In this document: positions 25,421 to 33,736 of the stretch, piece after piece
Layout: the number at the start of each line of letters is the position of its first letter
How positions within the stretch are numbered: the stretch's first letter is position 1
Assembly: GCF_014651055.1 (NCBI RefSeq)
Contig: NZ_BMWD01000003.1
Location: 161,553-225,552, forward strand
From: Streptomyces fructofermentans
GTDB taxonomy: Bacteria; Actinomycetota; Actinomycetes; Streptomycetales; Streptomycetaceae
Direction of reading: 5' to 3'
DNA: 64,000 nucleotides
Made by a program: the position numbers and the translations under genes
The notes under the pieces: generated by a model
Seen by the model: only the letters and a program-made list of their open reading frames with translations
What the model was told of the DNA's origin: nothing
Database searches by the model: none

Positions 25421-26287
25421 TCAGTCGAAGACGACCGTCCGCCGGCCGTTGAGCAGGATCCGCCGCTCCGCGTGCCACTTCACGGCCCGCGCGAGCGCCT
25501 GGCACTCGACGTCACGCCCCACGGCGACGAGCTGCTCGGGGGTGACCTGGTGGCCCACCCGCTCGACCTCCTGCTCGATGATCGGCCCCTCGTCGAGGTC
25601 GGCCGTCACGTAGTGCGCGGTGGCGCCGATCAGCTTCACGCCCCGGACGTGCGCCTGGTGGTACGGCTTCGCGCCCTTGAAGCTCGGCAGGAAGGAGTGG
25701 TGGATGTTGATGATCCGGCCGTTCAGCTGCTTGCAGAGGTCGTCCGAGAGGACCTGCATGTACCGGGCGAGCACCACGAGTTCGACGCCCTGCTCCCGCA
25801 CCAGTTCGAGCAACTGCTCCTCGGCCTGCGCCTTGTTGTCCTTGGTGACCGGGATGTGGTGGAACGGCACGTCGTACGACGCCACGAGTTCGGCGAACTC
25901 CGTGTGGTTGGACACCACCGCCGCGATCTCCACGGGCAGGGCCCCGATCCGCGCCCGGAACAGCAGGTCGTTCAGGCAGTGCCCGAACTTGCTGACCATG
26001 AGCACGACCCGCATCCGGTCGTCGGCGCGGTGGATCTGCCAGTCCATGCGGAACGAGTCGCCGATGGCCGCGAAACTGGCCCGCAGCTTCTCCACCGTGA
26101 CGGGCGGTTCGGCCGAGAAGTGGACCCGCATGAAGAACAGTCCCGTGTCGTGGTCACCGAACTGCTGGCTGTCCTCGATGTTGCAGCCGGTCATGAAGAG
26201 GTAACTCGACACGGCGTGCACGATGCCCTGCTTGTCGGGGCAGGACAGCGTGAGGACGTACTGCTCGGGCGCGGACTGCTCGTTCAT
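25421..26287 (-). CDS. purU: formyltetrahydrofolate deformylase
   Basis: 288-aa PurU, hydrolysing 10-formyl-THF to THF and formate and so balancing the one-carbon pool. An N-terminal ACT domain (about 8-85) begins YVLTLSCPDKQGIVHAVSS. The formyltransferase-fold catalytic part has INIHHSFLPSFKGAKPY with the catalytic histidine and GATAHYVTADLDEGPII with the catalytic aspartate. Length is normal. ATG 26287 is the family start; the frame runs on upstream without likeness. TATGGG about 17 bases upstream may be a -10 element. It stands alone, convergent with the anti-sigma gene. Confidence 0.92.
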   Translation of the reverse strand: MNEQSAPEQYVLTLSCPDKQGIVHAVSSYLFMTGCNIEDSQQFGDHDTGLFFMRVHFSAEPPVTVEKLRASFAAIGDSFRMDWQIHRADDRMRVVLMVSKFGHCLNDLLFRARIGALPVEIAAVVSNHTEFAELVASYDVPFHHIPVTKDNKAQAEEQLLELVREQGVELVVLARYMQVLSDDLCKQLNGRIINIHHSFLPSFKGAKPYHQAHVRGVKLIGATAHYVTADLDEGPIIEQEVERVGHQVTPEQLVAVGRDVECQALARAVKWHAERRILLNGRRTVVFD

Positions 26288-26427
26288 GCACGCCAGGGTC
26301 CCATATCCGCGCCCCCGTCCGGGCAGGCGTCCACCCCTTGAGGACACGGCCCGCGCCCGCCGGGACGGCTCCGCCCGCGTCGCGGCGGGCAGCCCCGGGA
26401 CGGCGCGGCAGGAGCCCCGCGCAAGCC

Positions 26428-26928
26428 CTAGGCGGTCCGGGTCATGATCCTCAGCACTTCGAGCGTGCGCGGCGGGGCGTCGGGGTCGTCCCCGTCGCTC
26501 ACCGCCATCCGCACATGGGCGTCCCGGGCGGCCCGTACGGCCTCCGGCCAGCCCTGGTGCTCCAGGTAGGCGGGGACGGCGGCGTCCGGGCCGACCTGGT
26601 GCATGATCCGCAGCACCCGCAGCACGGCGGTGTCGACGAGCGCCGCCTCCTGGGAGTCGCGGAAGATCGTCCCGACGTACTTCTCCGCGGACCAGTTGTC
26701 GAGCCAGGTGTCCTCGACCAGGCGGTAGACGGCGTCGGTCACGTCCCCGTACCCGTCCACCCCCGCGAGCCAGATACCCCGCTGGAACTCCGTGTCCGAG
26801 AGCATGTGCAGCGCGGAGCGCACATTGCTGCGCCAGCGCCACCACGGCATGTCATTCAGTGGCATGCCGCCCATGGTGGATGAGCGACGCCTGTGACGGG
26901 AAGAGTTCTCCGAACCTTGCACGGTCAT
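26428..26928 (-). CDS. conserved hypothetical protein
   Basis: About 166 aa, function not recognised. A basic N-terminus leads into MPWWRWRSNVRSALHMLSD, then a helical acidic body (GDVTDAVYRLVEDTWLDNW, VLRIMHQVGPDAAVPAYL). No signal peptide or membrane segment. Several in-frame ATGs compete (26928, 26874, 26865, 26850). The upstream one has GAGGA at a slightly long distance, and the tryptophan-rich core starts only after the last. It is single, upstream of purU on the same strand and divergent from the binding-protein gene. Confidence 0.6.
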   Translation of the reverse strand: MTVQGSENSSRHRRRSSTMGGMPLNDMPWWRWRSNVRSALHMLSDTEFQRGIWLAGVDGYGDVTDAVYRLVEDTWLDNWSAEKYVGTIFRDSQEAALVDTAVLRVLRIMHQVGPDAAVPAYLEHQGWPEAVRAARDAHVRMAVSDGDDPDAPPRTLEVLRIMTRTA

Positions 26929-26995
26929 CGATCGTACGTTCCTCGTCGGATCGCCCCGCATCGCACCCCGGTGTTCACCCGGCCGTCACCGGGCG

Positions 26996-27025
26996 TTGAC
27001 CGAGGGTCACACCGGTCGTAGTGAT
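26996..27025 (+). promoter_or_regulatory. promoter of binding-protein gene
   Basis: TTGACC (26996-27001), 17 bp, TAGTGA (27019-27024), followed 16 bases later by the ATG at 27041. Good match to the vegetative consensus. Confidence 0.55.
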
Positions 27026-27040
27026 GTGACGGAATCGTGC

Positions 27041-28342
27041 ATGCCCATGACCGGTAGGCGACACACCCGCACCTTCCTTCCCGCCCACCTCCGCACCGCC
27101 GGGACCAGAGCGCTCTCGGCGGGCGCACTGGCGGCGTGCGTGTCCATGGCCGCCGGCTGCGGTGTCGTCCCCGGCACCACGGGGGGTTCCGGGGACGGCA
27201 CCATCACGGTCATGACCTGGGCGCCCGAGAAGACCCGCGCGACCAACAAGCCCGGCATGCCCGCGATGGCCCGGGCCTACGCGCGCTGGATCAACGCCAA
27301 CGGCGGCATCAACGGCCACAAGCTCAAGGTCCTGACCTGCAACGACCACAACGACACGGTGTCCGCCGCCCAGTGCGCCCGGCGCGCGGTCGAGGCGGAC
27401 GTCGTCGCGGTGGTCGGCTCGTACAGCCAGCACGGCCGGTCCTTCCTCTCCCCGCTGGAGTCGGCCGGCATCCCCTACCTGGGGGGCTACGGCGTCACCG
27501 ACGACGAGTTCACCAGCCCCCTCTCCTACCCCGTGAACGGCGGCCAGCCCTCCCTCATGGCCGGCCTCGGCCAGCAGCTCGCCAAGTCCTGCGGCGCCGT
27601 CACCCTGGTGCGCCCCGACACGATCGCCGGCGACGAGATGCCCCTCCTGCTGGACTCCGGGCTGAGCGCGGGCGGCCACCCGGGCGCGGCCGACCAGCGG
27701 GCCGCCGAGGACGCCACGGAGTACGCGGGGCACGCCGACCGGGCTCTGCGGCAGGTGTCGGCCGACCCGTCGCGGGCCGGCTGCGTGGTGCCCGCGCTCG
27801 GGGACCGCACCGACACGTTCATGGACTCGTTCCGCCGTGTCCGCGAGGAGTACCCGGACGTCCGCACGGCCTCCGTGCTGGGCAGCGTCGACCAGTCGGT
27901 GATCGACGCCGCCGGACGGACGTACGAGGGCTCGTACGTCACCGGCTGGTACCCGGCGTCGAACGACAAGCGGTGGAAGCCGATGCGCGACGTCATCCGC
28001 GAGGAGGCCTTCGGCGACAACCGGATCGACGCGGCGGATCCCGGCGTGCAGACGACCTGGGTGGCCTACACGGCCCTCAGGGAGGCCGTCGAGTCCCTGG
28101 GCGACGGCGAGGTGTCCTCGCGCACCCTGCGGCGCACGCTCGACGACGGCCTGCGGATCGAGACCGGCGGCCTGACGCCGACGCTCAACTGGAACTTCGA
28201 GGACATGCTCGGGGCGAAGGGCTTCCCCCGGCTGGTCAACTCCGACGTGACCTTCCAGCAGGTGCGGGGCGGTCGCCTGGTCACGGCCCGCAAGGGGTTC
28301 GTGAACGTCTCGAAGGTCCTGGAGAACTCGGACACGGCCTGA
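27041..28342 (+). CDS. lipoprotein solute-binding protein (branched-chain amino acid type)
   Basis: 433-aa extracytoplasmic binding protein of the LivJ-like periplasmic-binding fold. An arginine-rich N-terminus and hydrophobic stretch lead to a lipobox MAAGC (Cys40), so it is membrane-anchored after cleavage. ITVMTWAPEKTRATNKPG and VVAVVGSYSQHGRSFLSPL fit the ligand-binding lobe. Start ATG 27041 (or 27047) is chosen because the promoter at 26996-27024 overlaps any earlier start. No ABC permease or ATPase genes are adjacent, so it may be an orphan sensor or use a distant transporter. Ends in an intergenic hairpin. Confidence 0.82.
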   Translation: MPMTGRRHTRTFLPAHLRTAGTRALSAGALAACVSMAAGCGVVPGTTGGSGDGTITVMTWAPEKTRATNKPGMPAMARAYARWINANGGINGHKLKVLTCNDHNDTVSAAQCARRAVEADVVAVVGSYSQHGRSFLSPLESAGIPYLGGYGVTDDEFTSPLSYPVNGGQPSLMAGLGQQLAKSCGAVTLVRPDTIAGDEMPLLLDSGLSAGGHPGAADQRAAEDATEYAGHADRALRQVSADPSRAGCVVPALGDRTDTFMDSFRRVREEYPDVRTASVLGSVDQSVIDAAGRTYEGSYVTGWYPASNDKRWKPMRDVIREEAFGDNRIDAADPGVQTTWVAYTALREAVESLGDGEVSSRTLRRTLDDGLRIETGGLTPTLNWNFEDMLGAKGFPRLVNSDVTFQQVRGGRLVTARKGFVNVSKVLENSDTA

Positions 28343-28370
28343 CCGCGGCGTCCCGGTCGGGAGCGCCTTC

Positions 28371-28404
28371 GGTCCGGAGCGCCTTCGGTCCGGTGCTCCG
28401 GACC
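28371..28404. terminator. hairpin after binding-protein gene
   Basis: Perfect 10-bp stem, GGTCCGGAGC / GCTCCGGACC, 14-nt loop, 28 bases after the stop, between convergent genes. Confidence 0.6.
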
Positions 28405-28553
28405 CGGTGCTACGGACCCGGCCGCGCGAGCCGGCACCCGATCACGGCGCTCCCGCGCTCAGACGCCGGTCCGCCGCGGTCCGGTCGGCGACATGGTCCG
28501 GCCGGATCCCGGTCCGCGCGCCACGGGGCCCGGAGCGCCGGCCCGGGATCCCC

Positions 28554-28592
28554 GGTCACGGGGCCCGGTCACGGGGCCCGGTCACGGGGCCC
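28554..28592. repeat. 13-bp tandem repeat
   Basis: Three copies of GGTCACGGGGCCC just beyond the 3' end of the TQ-motif membrane protein gene; non-coding. Confidence 0.85.
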
Positions 28593-28602
28593 GGGGTGGC
28601 CG

Positions 28603-30216
28603 TCAGAGCTGGCCGGGCTGGCGTTCCGTCAGGCCGTAGGTGCTCGCGACGGAGTTCCACAGCTTCGCGGCCTTGCCCTTCTGCGCCGTCGCGGTGACGC
28701 TCTCCCGGTTGCCCGCCGCGGTCTGGCCGGTGGTGCGGGCCTGGCCCTTGCGGCAGCCCTTCCGGTCCGCGACCTGGTCCGCCCACGCCGCGTAGTGCGT
28801 GTCCGCCGAGGCGGAGGCCTTCCACGCGCTGTTGAGCGACGCGGTGAGCTGGGCGTGGTCGGGGAGCTTGTCGACGGACAGGGCCGCGAGCCGGGTCACC
28901 AGGCCGTTGCGCTGCTTGGCCGCGTTGCGCAGGTCGGTGGCCGCCTGGCCGAGGTTGCTGCACTTGCGCACGTTCTCGACCGCCCTGACCACGGAGTCGC
29001 GGCTGTTGCCGCTGTCCGCCAGGAGCTTGTCGAGGGCCACCGCCTGCGCCTTCGCGGGATCGGCGGACTCCGGCGAACCCGACTCGGCCGACGACGCGTC
29101 CGTGGCCGGCGCGGTCGCCCCGACCGGCCTGCTGTCGTCGTCGCCACCGTCACCGCCGCCGCTGAGCAGGGCGCCCGCTCCGATGCCGAGCACGGCTATG
29201 CCCACACCGACGGCCGCGATGAGCGGCACGCGGGAACGGGAGCCTCCGCGGCCTCCGCCGTCCGCCGGGCCCCGGCGCGCGCCGTGCCCGTCGGGGGCGC
29301 CCGGGCCGCCGGGACGGGCCGGGGCGGGGCCGTGCCCGGGAGCGGCGGCCTGCCTGCCCCTCGGCTGGTCGAACCCCGGCTGCTGCCGGGTGGGGCCCGC
29401 GGCGTCCGAACGGAAAAGGTTGTCGAACTCGGCCGGCGGCTGCTGCTGCCGCTCCTCCGTGACGCCCGGGCGCATGGCGTAGGGCTCGGCGCCGGGCTGC
29501 CCCGGTACCGGGGCCATGAACTGCGTGGGCTGGGCGTCCGGGTCCGCGGACCCGGGCAGCGGACCCGCGCCGTTCCCGCCGGGTATCGCCCCGGAACCGT
29601 CCTGCGGCACCCGGCCGAGGTACTGGGTGGACTCGCCGGGGGCCGCAGCCGGCATGCCGTCGGCGGGCCGCTCGGGCGGCAGCGCGCCCGGTCCCACCGG
29701 AGGCAGGAACTGCGTGGCGCCCTCGTCCACGGGGGACGCCGGGACCGGCGGCAGGAACTGGGTCGCGCCCTCGTCCACGGGGGGCGCCTGCGGCGCGCCA
29801 GGGGAACCGTAGGCGTCCGCCGCACCGGCGGTGCCGTATCCGTGCCCGGTCGCGCCCCCGGCCCCGTACGGGCCCGCCTGTCCGTTGTCCTGCGCTGTGT
29901 ACTGCGGGGCCTGCGGGGCCTGCGGGGCCTGGCCGCCCCAGGCCTGGGGCTGCGCGCCCCAGGCGGGCTGCTGCGCGTTCGGGTCGGGGGCTCCGGCCCC
30001 CCATTCGCCCGCGGGCGCCCATCCCTGCCCCGGCTCCGGGGAGCCCTGCGGGGTGGGTCCGGGGCCCCAGGGCCGGTCCCATGCCTGGCCGCCGGCCGGG
30101 GTCGTGCGATCGCCCGCCTGCCCGGGCAGGAGGGGTTCGCCGCCGTCGGACGGCAGCACGATGCCTTCGCGCGCGGGCCGCGGCGAGGGCTCGTCGCCCT
30201 GTCCGTTGTGCGTCAC
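28603..30216 (-). CDS. single-pass membrane protein with TQ[FY] motifs
   Basis: 537 aa, family not named. Residues 1-325 are a long cytoplasmic Pro/Gln/Gly-rich disordered region with four threonine motifs, ATQFLPP (151-157), ATQFLPP (167-173), STQYL (196-200) and PTQFM (230-234). One membrane helix follows (330-351, VPLIAAVGVGIAVLGIG). A mostly helical extracytoplasmic domain of about 180 residues comes last, with two cysteines (VRKCSNLG, DRKGCRKG). Repeated ATQ[FY] in Streptomyces tails resembles Ser/Thr-kinase/FHA phosphothreonine sites; this is inference. GTG 30216 has AGGAG at ideal distance. Monocistronic in appearance. Confidence 0.7.
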   Translation of the reverse strand: MTHNGQGDEPSPRPAREGIVLPSDGGEPLLPGQAGDRTTPAGGQAWDRPWGPGPTPQGSPEPGQGWAPAGEWGAGAPDPNAQQPAWGAQPQAWGGQAPQAPQAPQYTAQDNGQAGPYGAGGATGHGYGTAGAADAYGSPGAPQAPPVDEGATQFLPPVPASPVDEGATQFLPPVGPGALPPERPADGMPAAAPGESTQYLGRVPQDGSGAIPGGNGAGPLPGSADPDAQPTQFMAPVPGQPGAEPYAMRPGVTEERQQQPPAEFDNLFRSDAAGPTRQQPGFDQPRGRQAAAPGHGPAPARPGGPGAPDGHGARRGPADGGGRGGSRSRVPLIAAVGVGIAVLGIGAGALLSGGGDGGDDDSRPVGATAPATDASSAESGSPESADPAKAQAVALDKLLADSGNSRDSVVRAVENVRKCSNLGQAATDLRNAAKQRNGLVTRLAALSVDKLPDHAQLTASLNSAWKASASADTHYAAWADQVADRKGCRKGQARTTGQTAAGNRESVTATAQKGKAAKLWNSVASTYGLTERQPGQL

Positions 30217-30409
30217 CGGGACTCCTACTAATGGGGGAGGTTCGGAATCGTCGGTTCACGCTACCGGGTCGCACGGACCCGGTGCCACGCAGCACCGGGC
30301 CCGACCCGGTGCCCGCGGCCACGAGTAACGCTTCCGCCTCCGGGGACGCTGTTCATGCCTCCTTTCCCGATGTACGCCCCGTTTCCCGGACGTTCACCCT
30401 CTGTTGCCC

Positions 30410-31795
30410 CTAAGCGGCGGCCTGGAGCTCCATGCGCGCCCCGAACTCCCGCACCACGGGCTCGTCCCGGTACGGTTCGAGCCGCTGCTGGAAGTCGTCC
30501 AGGTACTCCGCGCCCCGGTTCGACCGCAGCGTGCCGAGCAGTTCGACCGCGCGCAGCCCCGTGTGGCAGGCCTGCTCGACCTCGCGCTGCTGCACCTGGG
30601 CGGTGGCCAGGAGCACATATCCGATGGCCCGCCGGCGGGCGCGCGTCTCGGGATGCCCGGCGAGGGACTCCTGCGCGCACCGCGCGGCCGCCTCGGACTG
30701 CCCGAGGTCCCGGTGGCAGTGCGCCAACTCGTCGGCCAGATAGGCCTCGTCGAAGTGCGCGATCCACTGCGGGTCGTCCCCCGACTCCGGATCGGCCTGC
30801 TCCAGCGCCGTCACCGCGCGGCCGGACGCGACCTGTGCGGCGCGCGCGTCGCCCATCAGCGCGTGCCCCCGCGCCTCCGCCGCGTGGAACATCGACTCCG
30901 CGCGCGGTGTGACCCGCCCGCGCGCCCCCTCCTGCGCGGCCCGCGCCAACTGGGCGATCTCGCGCGGGTTCCCGAGCTGGGCGGCCAGGTGGCTCATGGA
31001 CGCGGCGAGCACGTAGCCGCCGTACCCGCGGTCGCCCGCCGCCTGCGCGAGCCGCAGCGCCTGGATGTAGTACCGCTGGGCCAGGCCCGGTTGCCCGGTG
31101 TCGACCGCCATGTAGCCCGCCAGTTCCGTCAACCGGGCCACGGTCGCGAACAGTTCCCGGCCGACCGCCTCCCGGTACGAGCCGGCCAGCAGCCCGGAGA
31201 CGACGCTGTTCAGGTAGTGCACGACGACGGGCCGTACGTGACCGCTGCCGTACTGGTGGTCGAGGTCGACCAGGGCCCGGGTCATCGCCCGGACCGCCGC
31301 CACGTCGGACAGCCCCACGCGCGGCCCCGCCGAACGGGACACCTGCGCGTCCGGCGTGGAGATCAGCCAGTCCCGGCTCGGTTCGACGAGCGCCGAGGAG
31401 GCGACCGACGAGCCGGACAGGAAGTCCCGCCGTCCGACGTCACTGCGCCACAGCTCGCAGACCTGCTCGATCGCCCCGAGGACGGTCGGCGAGAACTGCA
31501 GGCCCACTCCGGAGGCGAGGTTCTTGCCGTTCGCCATGCCGATCTCGTCGATCGTGACGGTGCGCCCCAGCTTGCGCCCCAGCGCCTCGGCGATGATCGC
31601 CGGAGCCCGCCCGCGCGGCTGCTGGCCGCGCAGCCAGCGCGCCACGGACGTCTTGTCGTAACGCAGGTCGAGACCGTGCTCCGCGCCGCACATGTTGACC
31701 CGGCGGGCCAGTCCCGCGTTCGAACAGCCCGCTTCCTGGATGAGCGCCTGCAGTCGTTCGTTCGGCTGCCGCGCGACGAGCGGCCTTGCGGCCAT
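30410..31795 (-). CDS. XRE-type regulator with TPR-like domain
   Basis: 461-aa cytoplasmic DNA-binding regulator. An N-terminal helix-turn-helix (about 12-75; GCSNAGLARRVNMCG, DKTSVARWLRGQQPRG) is followed by a linker (GVGLQFSPTVLGAIEQVCEL, GRRDFLSGSS). A helical repeat domain of TPR type (about 165-450; GQPGLAQRYYIQALRLAQ) completes it. The architecture is that of the large Streptomyces family that includes the developmental regulator NsdA; orthology is not claimed. AGGGGG precedes ATG 31795 at ideal spacing. The upstream divergent region carries a 9-bp inverted repeat that could be its operator. Confidence 0.8.
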   Translation of the reverse strand: MAARPLVARQPNERLQALIQEAGCSNAGLARRVNMCGAEHGLDLRYDKTSVARWLRGQQPRGRAPAIIAEALGRKLGRTVTIDEIGMANGKNLASGVGLQFSPTVLGAIEQVCELWRSDVGRRDFLSGSSVASSALVEPSRDWLISTPDAQVSRSAGPRVGLSDVAAVRAMTRALVDLDHQYGSGHVRPVVVHYLNSVVSGLLAGSYREAVGRELFATVARLTELAGYMAVDTGQPGLAQRYYIQALRLAQAAGDRGYGGYVLAASMSHLAAQLGNPREIAQLARAAQEGARGRVTPRAESMFHAAEARGHALMGDARAAQVASGRAVTALEQADPESGDDPQWIAHFDEAYLADELAHCHRDLGQSEAAARCAQESLAGHPETRARRRAIGYVLLATAQVQQREVEQACHTGLRAVELLGTLRSNRGAEYLDDFQQRLEPYRDEPVVREFGARMELQAAA

Positions 31796-32117
31796 GGCGT
31801 ACCCCCTGTGGCTGCGGTGCCTGCCCGCGCACCGAGTTGACGAGTCCTCAGCGGCCGCACCCGCGCCCCCGCGTCCGTGCGGAGGAACGAAAGGATCCGG
31901 CCTCGAAGATCAATGCCCCGCGGACATACCGAAGATGCGAGACATGCGAGGATTGCCGGAGTAAAGGCTGTCGCCCACCCCACCGATGGCTACCCACACC
32001 CCGCTGCCGCTGCCCGTGCGCGCCCCCACACATGCATCCATGCGCCCCATGTGTGGAATCGATGCTCCTCCCCCGCGCGCGGGTGAGCCCGTAACCCGAG
32101 GTGGACGCGGGAGTTGA
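31796..32117. other. 322-bp divergent intergenic region
   Basis: Promoter region of the XRE/TPR regulator and the Prim-Pol gene. Its centre is less GC-rich and contains the inverted repeat at 32026-32056. No ORF is supported. Confidence 0.55.
32026..32056. promoter_or_regulatory. inverted repeat CCACACATG-N13-CATGTGTGG
   Basis: Perfect 9-bp arms (32026-32034 and 32048-32056), 62 bases ahead of the Prim-Pol gene and 231 from the divergent regulator. Either an operator, plausibly for the adjacent XRE protein, or a hairpin in a leader RNA. Confidence 0.55.
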
Positions 32118-32783
32118 GTGGGCGTGGAAGAGACGATCGCAGGCACCGAGACCGCCCAGATCCCGAAGCAGCGTGGCGAATCGCTGCAGGACACCGCCGT
32201 GCGCTACGCCGAGGAGCGCCATTGGGACGTGTTCCCCGGCACGTGGCTGGAAGCCGTCGACGGGGTGCAGCGCTGTTCGTGCGGCGATCCCGCGTGCGCC
32301 GTACCCGGCGCGCACCCGGCGCGCGAGGACTGGGCGACGCAGGCCACGGGGAGTGCGACCGTCGCTCGCAGGCTGTGGGCGAAACAGCCGTCCGCGTCCA
32401 TCCTGCTGCCCACGGGCCGCACCTTCGACGCGATCGACGTCCCCGAGACGGCCGGCTTCCTCGCGCTCGCCCGGATGCACCGCATGGAGCTGACGCTCGG
32501 GCCCGTCACGTGCACCCCGGACCGGCGCATGCAGTTCTTCGTGCTGCCGGGCGCCGGGGCGAAGGTGCCCGACCTGGTGCGCAAGCTGGGGTGGCCACTC
32601 GCCTCCCTGGATCTGGAGGTGCTCGGCGAGGGGACGTACGTGGCCGCGCCGCCCACGCGCTACGGGGCGCACGGGGCGGTGCAGTGGGCCTGCCGGCCCA
32701 CTCCCGCGAACCGGTGGCTGCCGGACGCGGAGGAGCTGATCTCGCCGCTCGCCTACGCCTGCGGCCGGGACGCGCGGCGCTGA
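32118..32783 (+). CDS. Prim-Pol (bifunctional primase/polymerase N-terminal) domain protein, degenerate
   Basis: 221 aa with the layout of the archaeo-eukaryotic primase N-terminal domain found in actinobacterial replication proteins, but without helicase or C-terminal parts. Two CxC/CxxxC-like cysteines occur early (RCSCGDPACAVPG), then FDAIDVPETAG where the catalytic DxD should be, and RRMQFFVLPG where a metal-binding histidine is expected. The second aspartate and the histidine are absent, so polymerase activity is doubtful. The GTG at 32118 has GGGAG; another GTG lies two codons on. Stand-alone, divergent from the XRE/TPR regulator, which may control it. Confidence 0.65.
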   Translation: MGVEETIAGTETAQIPKQRGESLQDTAVRYAEERHWDVFPGTWLEAVDGVQRCSCGDPACAVPGAHPAREDWATQATGSATVARRLWAKQPSASILLPTGRTFDAIDVPETAGFLALARMHRMELTLGPVTCTPDRRMQFFVLPGAGAKVPDLVRKLGWPLASLDLEVLGEGTYVAAPPTRYGAHGAVQWACRPTPANRWLPDAEELISPLAYACGRDARR

Positions 32784-32944
32784 CGCCCCGGCGGACGCGG
32801 GCCGCGGTGCCCGCCTCGCGCCCATGCCGTTCGGTGCCGTGGGGCCCCTGAAGCCCGGGAGCCGCGGCCCCCGGGGCACGGGGTTCCGCTCCGGGCCGGG
32901 CGTACCGGTTCCCGCGCTCCCTGCGCCCCGTATCGTGCTCAGGC

Positions 32945-33736
32945 ATGGCGGAAGGAGTACGGGTGGGTGCTGTGGCCGTGCGCGTGCAGGGGCTCTGGAA
33001 GCGGTTCGGGGGGCAGGTGGCCGTCGCCGGGATCGATCTGGAGCTGCCCGCGGGGCAGTTCATCGGGCTCGTCGGCCCCAACGGGGCGGGGAAGACGACC
33101 ACGCTGTCGATGGTGACCGGACTGCTGCGGCCCGACCACGGGACCGTCGAGGTGGTCGGGCACGACGTGTGGCACGACCCCGCGGAGGTCAAGGCGCGGA
33201 TCGGCGTGCTGCCCGAGGGGCTGCGCCTCTTCGACCGGCTCTCGGGCCGTGAACTGCTCGCCTACACCGGCAGGTTGCGCGGACTCCCGGGCGCCGAGGT
33301 CGACAAGCGGGCCACGCAGCTCCTCGACGTGCTCGACCTCGCCGGCGCCCAGCACAAACTGGTCGTCGACTACTCGACGGGCATGCGCAAGAAGATCGGC
33401 CTGGCGGCCGCCCTGCTGCACAACCCCGAAGTGCTCTTCCTCGACGAGCCGTTCGAGGGGGTCGACCCGGTCTCCGCGCAGACGATCCGCGGGGTCCTGG
33501 AGCGGTACACCGCCTCGGGCGCGACCGTCGTCTTCTCCTCCCACGTGATGGAACTCGTCGAGTCGCTCTGCGACTGGGTCGCCGTGATGGCGGCGGGCCG
33601 CATCCGCGCACAGGGCCCGCTCGCCGAGGTCCGCGGCACCGCGCCCTCCCTCCAGCAGGCGTTCCTCGAACTCGTCGGGGCGGGCGACCGCGCGAGCGGC
33701 ACCGACCTCGACTGGCTGGGCGGCGGGGCCCGATGA
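32945..33736 (+). CDS. ABC transporter ATP-binding protein
   Basis: 263-aa ATPase of an exporter-type ABC system. Walker A is GPNGAGKTTT (about 43-52), the signature loop is an atypical YSTGMRKKI, Walker B is VLFLDEPFEGVD, and the switch histidine lies in SSHVMELVE. Energises the membrane protein of the next gene, whose ATG overlaps its stop (ATGA). ATG 32945 precedes VGAVAVRVQGLWKRFGG. No substrate-binding protein is present, which favours export. Confidence 0.88.
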   Translation: MAEGVRVGAVAVRVQGLWKRFGGQVAVAGIDLELPAGQFIGLVGPNGAGKTTTLSMVTGLLRPDHGTVEVVGHDVWHDPAEVKARIGVLPEGLRLFDRLSGRELLAYTGRLRGLPGAEVDKRATQLLDVLDLAGAQHKLVVDYSTGMRKKIGLAAALLHNPEVLFLDEPFEGVDPVSAQTIRGVLERYTASGATVVFSSHVMELVESLCDWVAVMAAGRIRAQGPLAEVRGTAPSLQQAFLELVGAGDRASGTDLDWLGGGAR

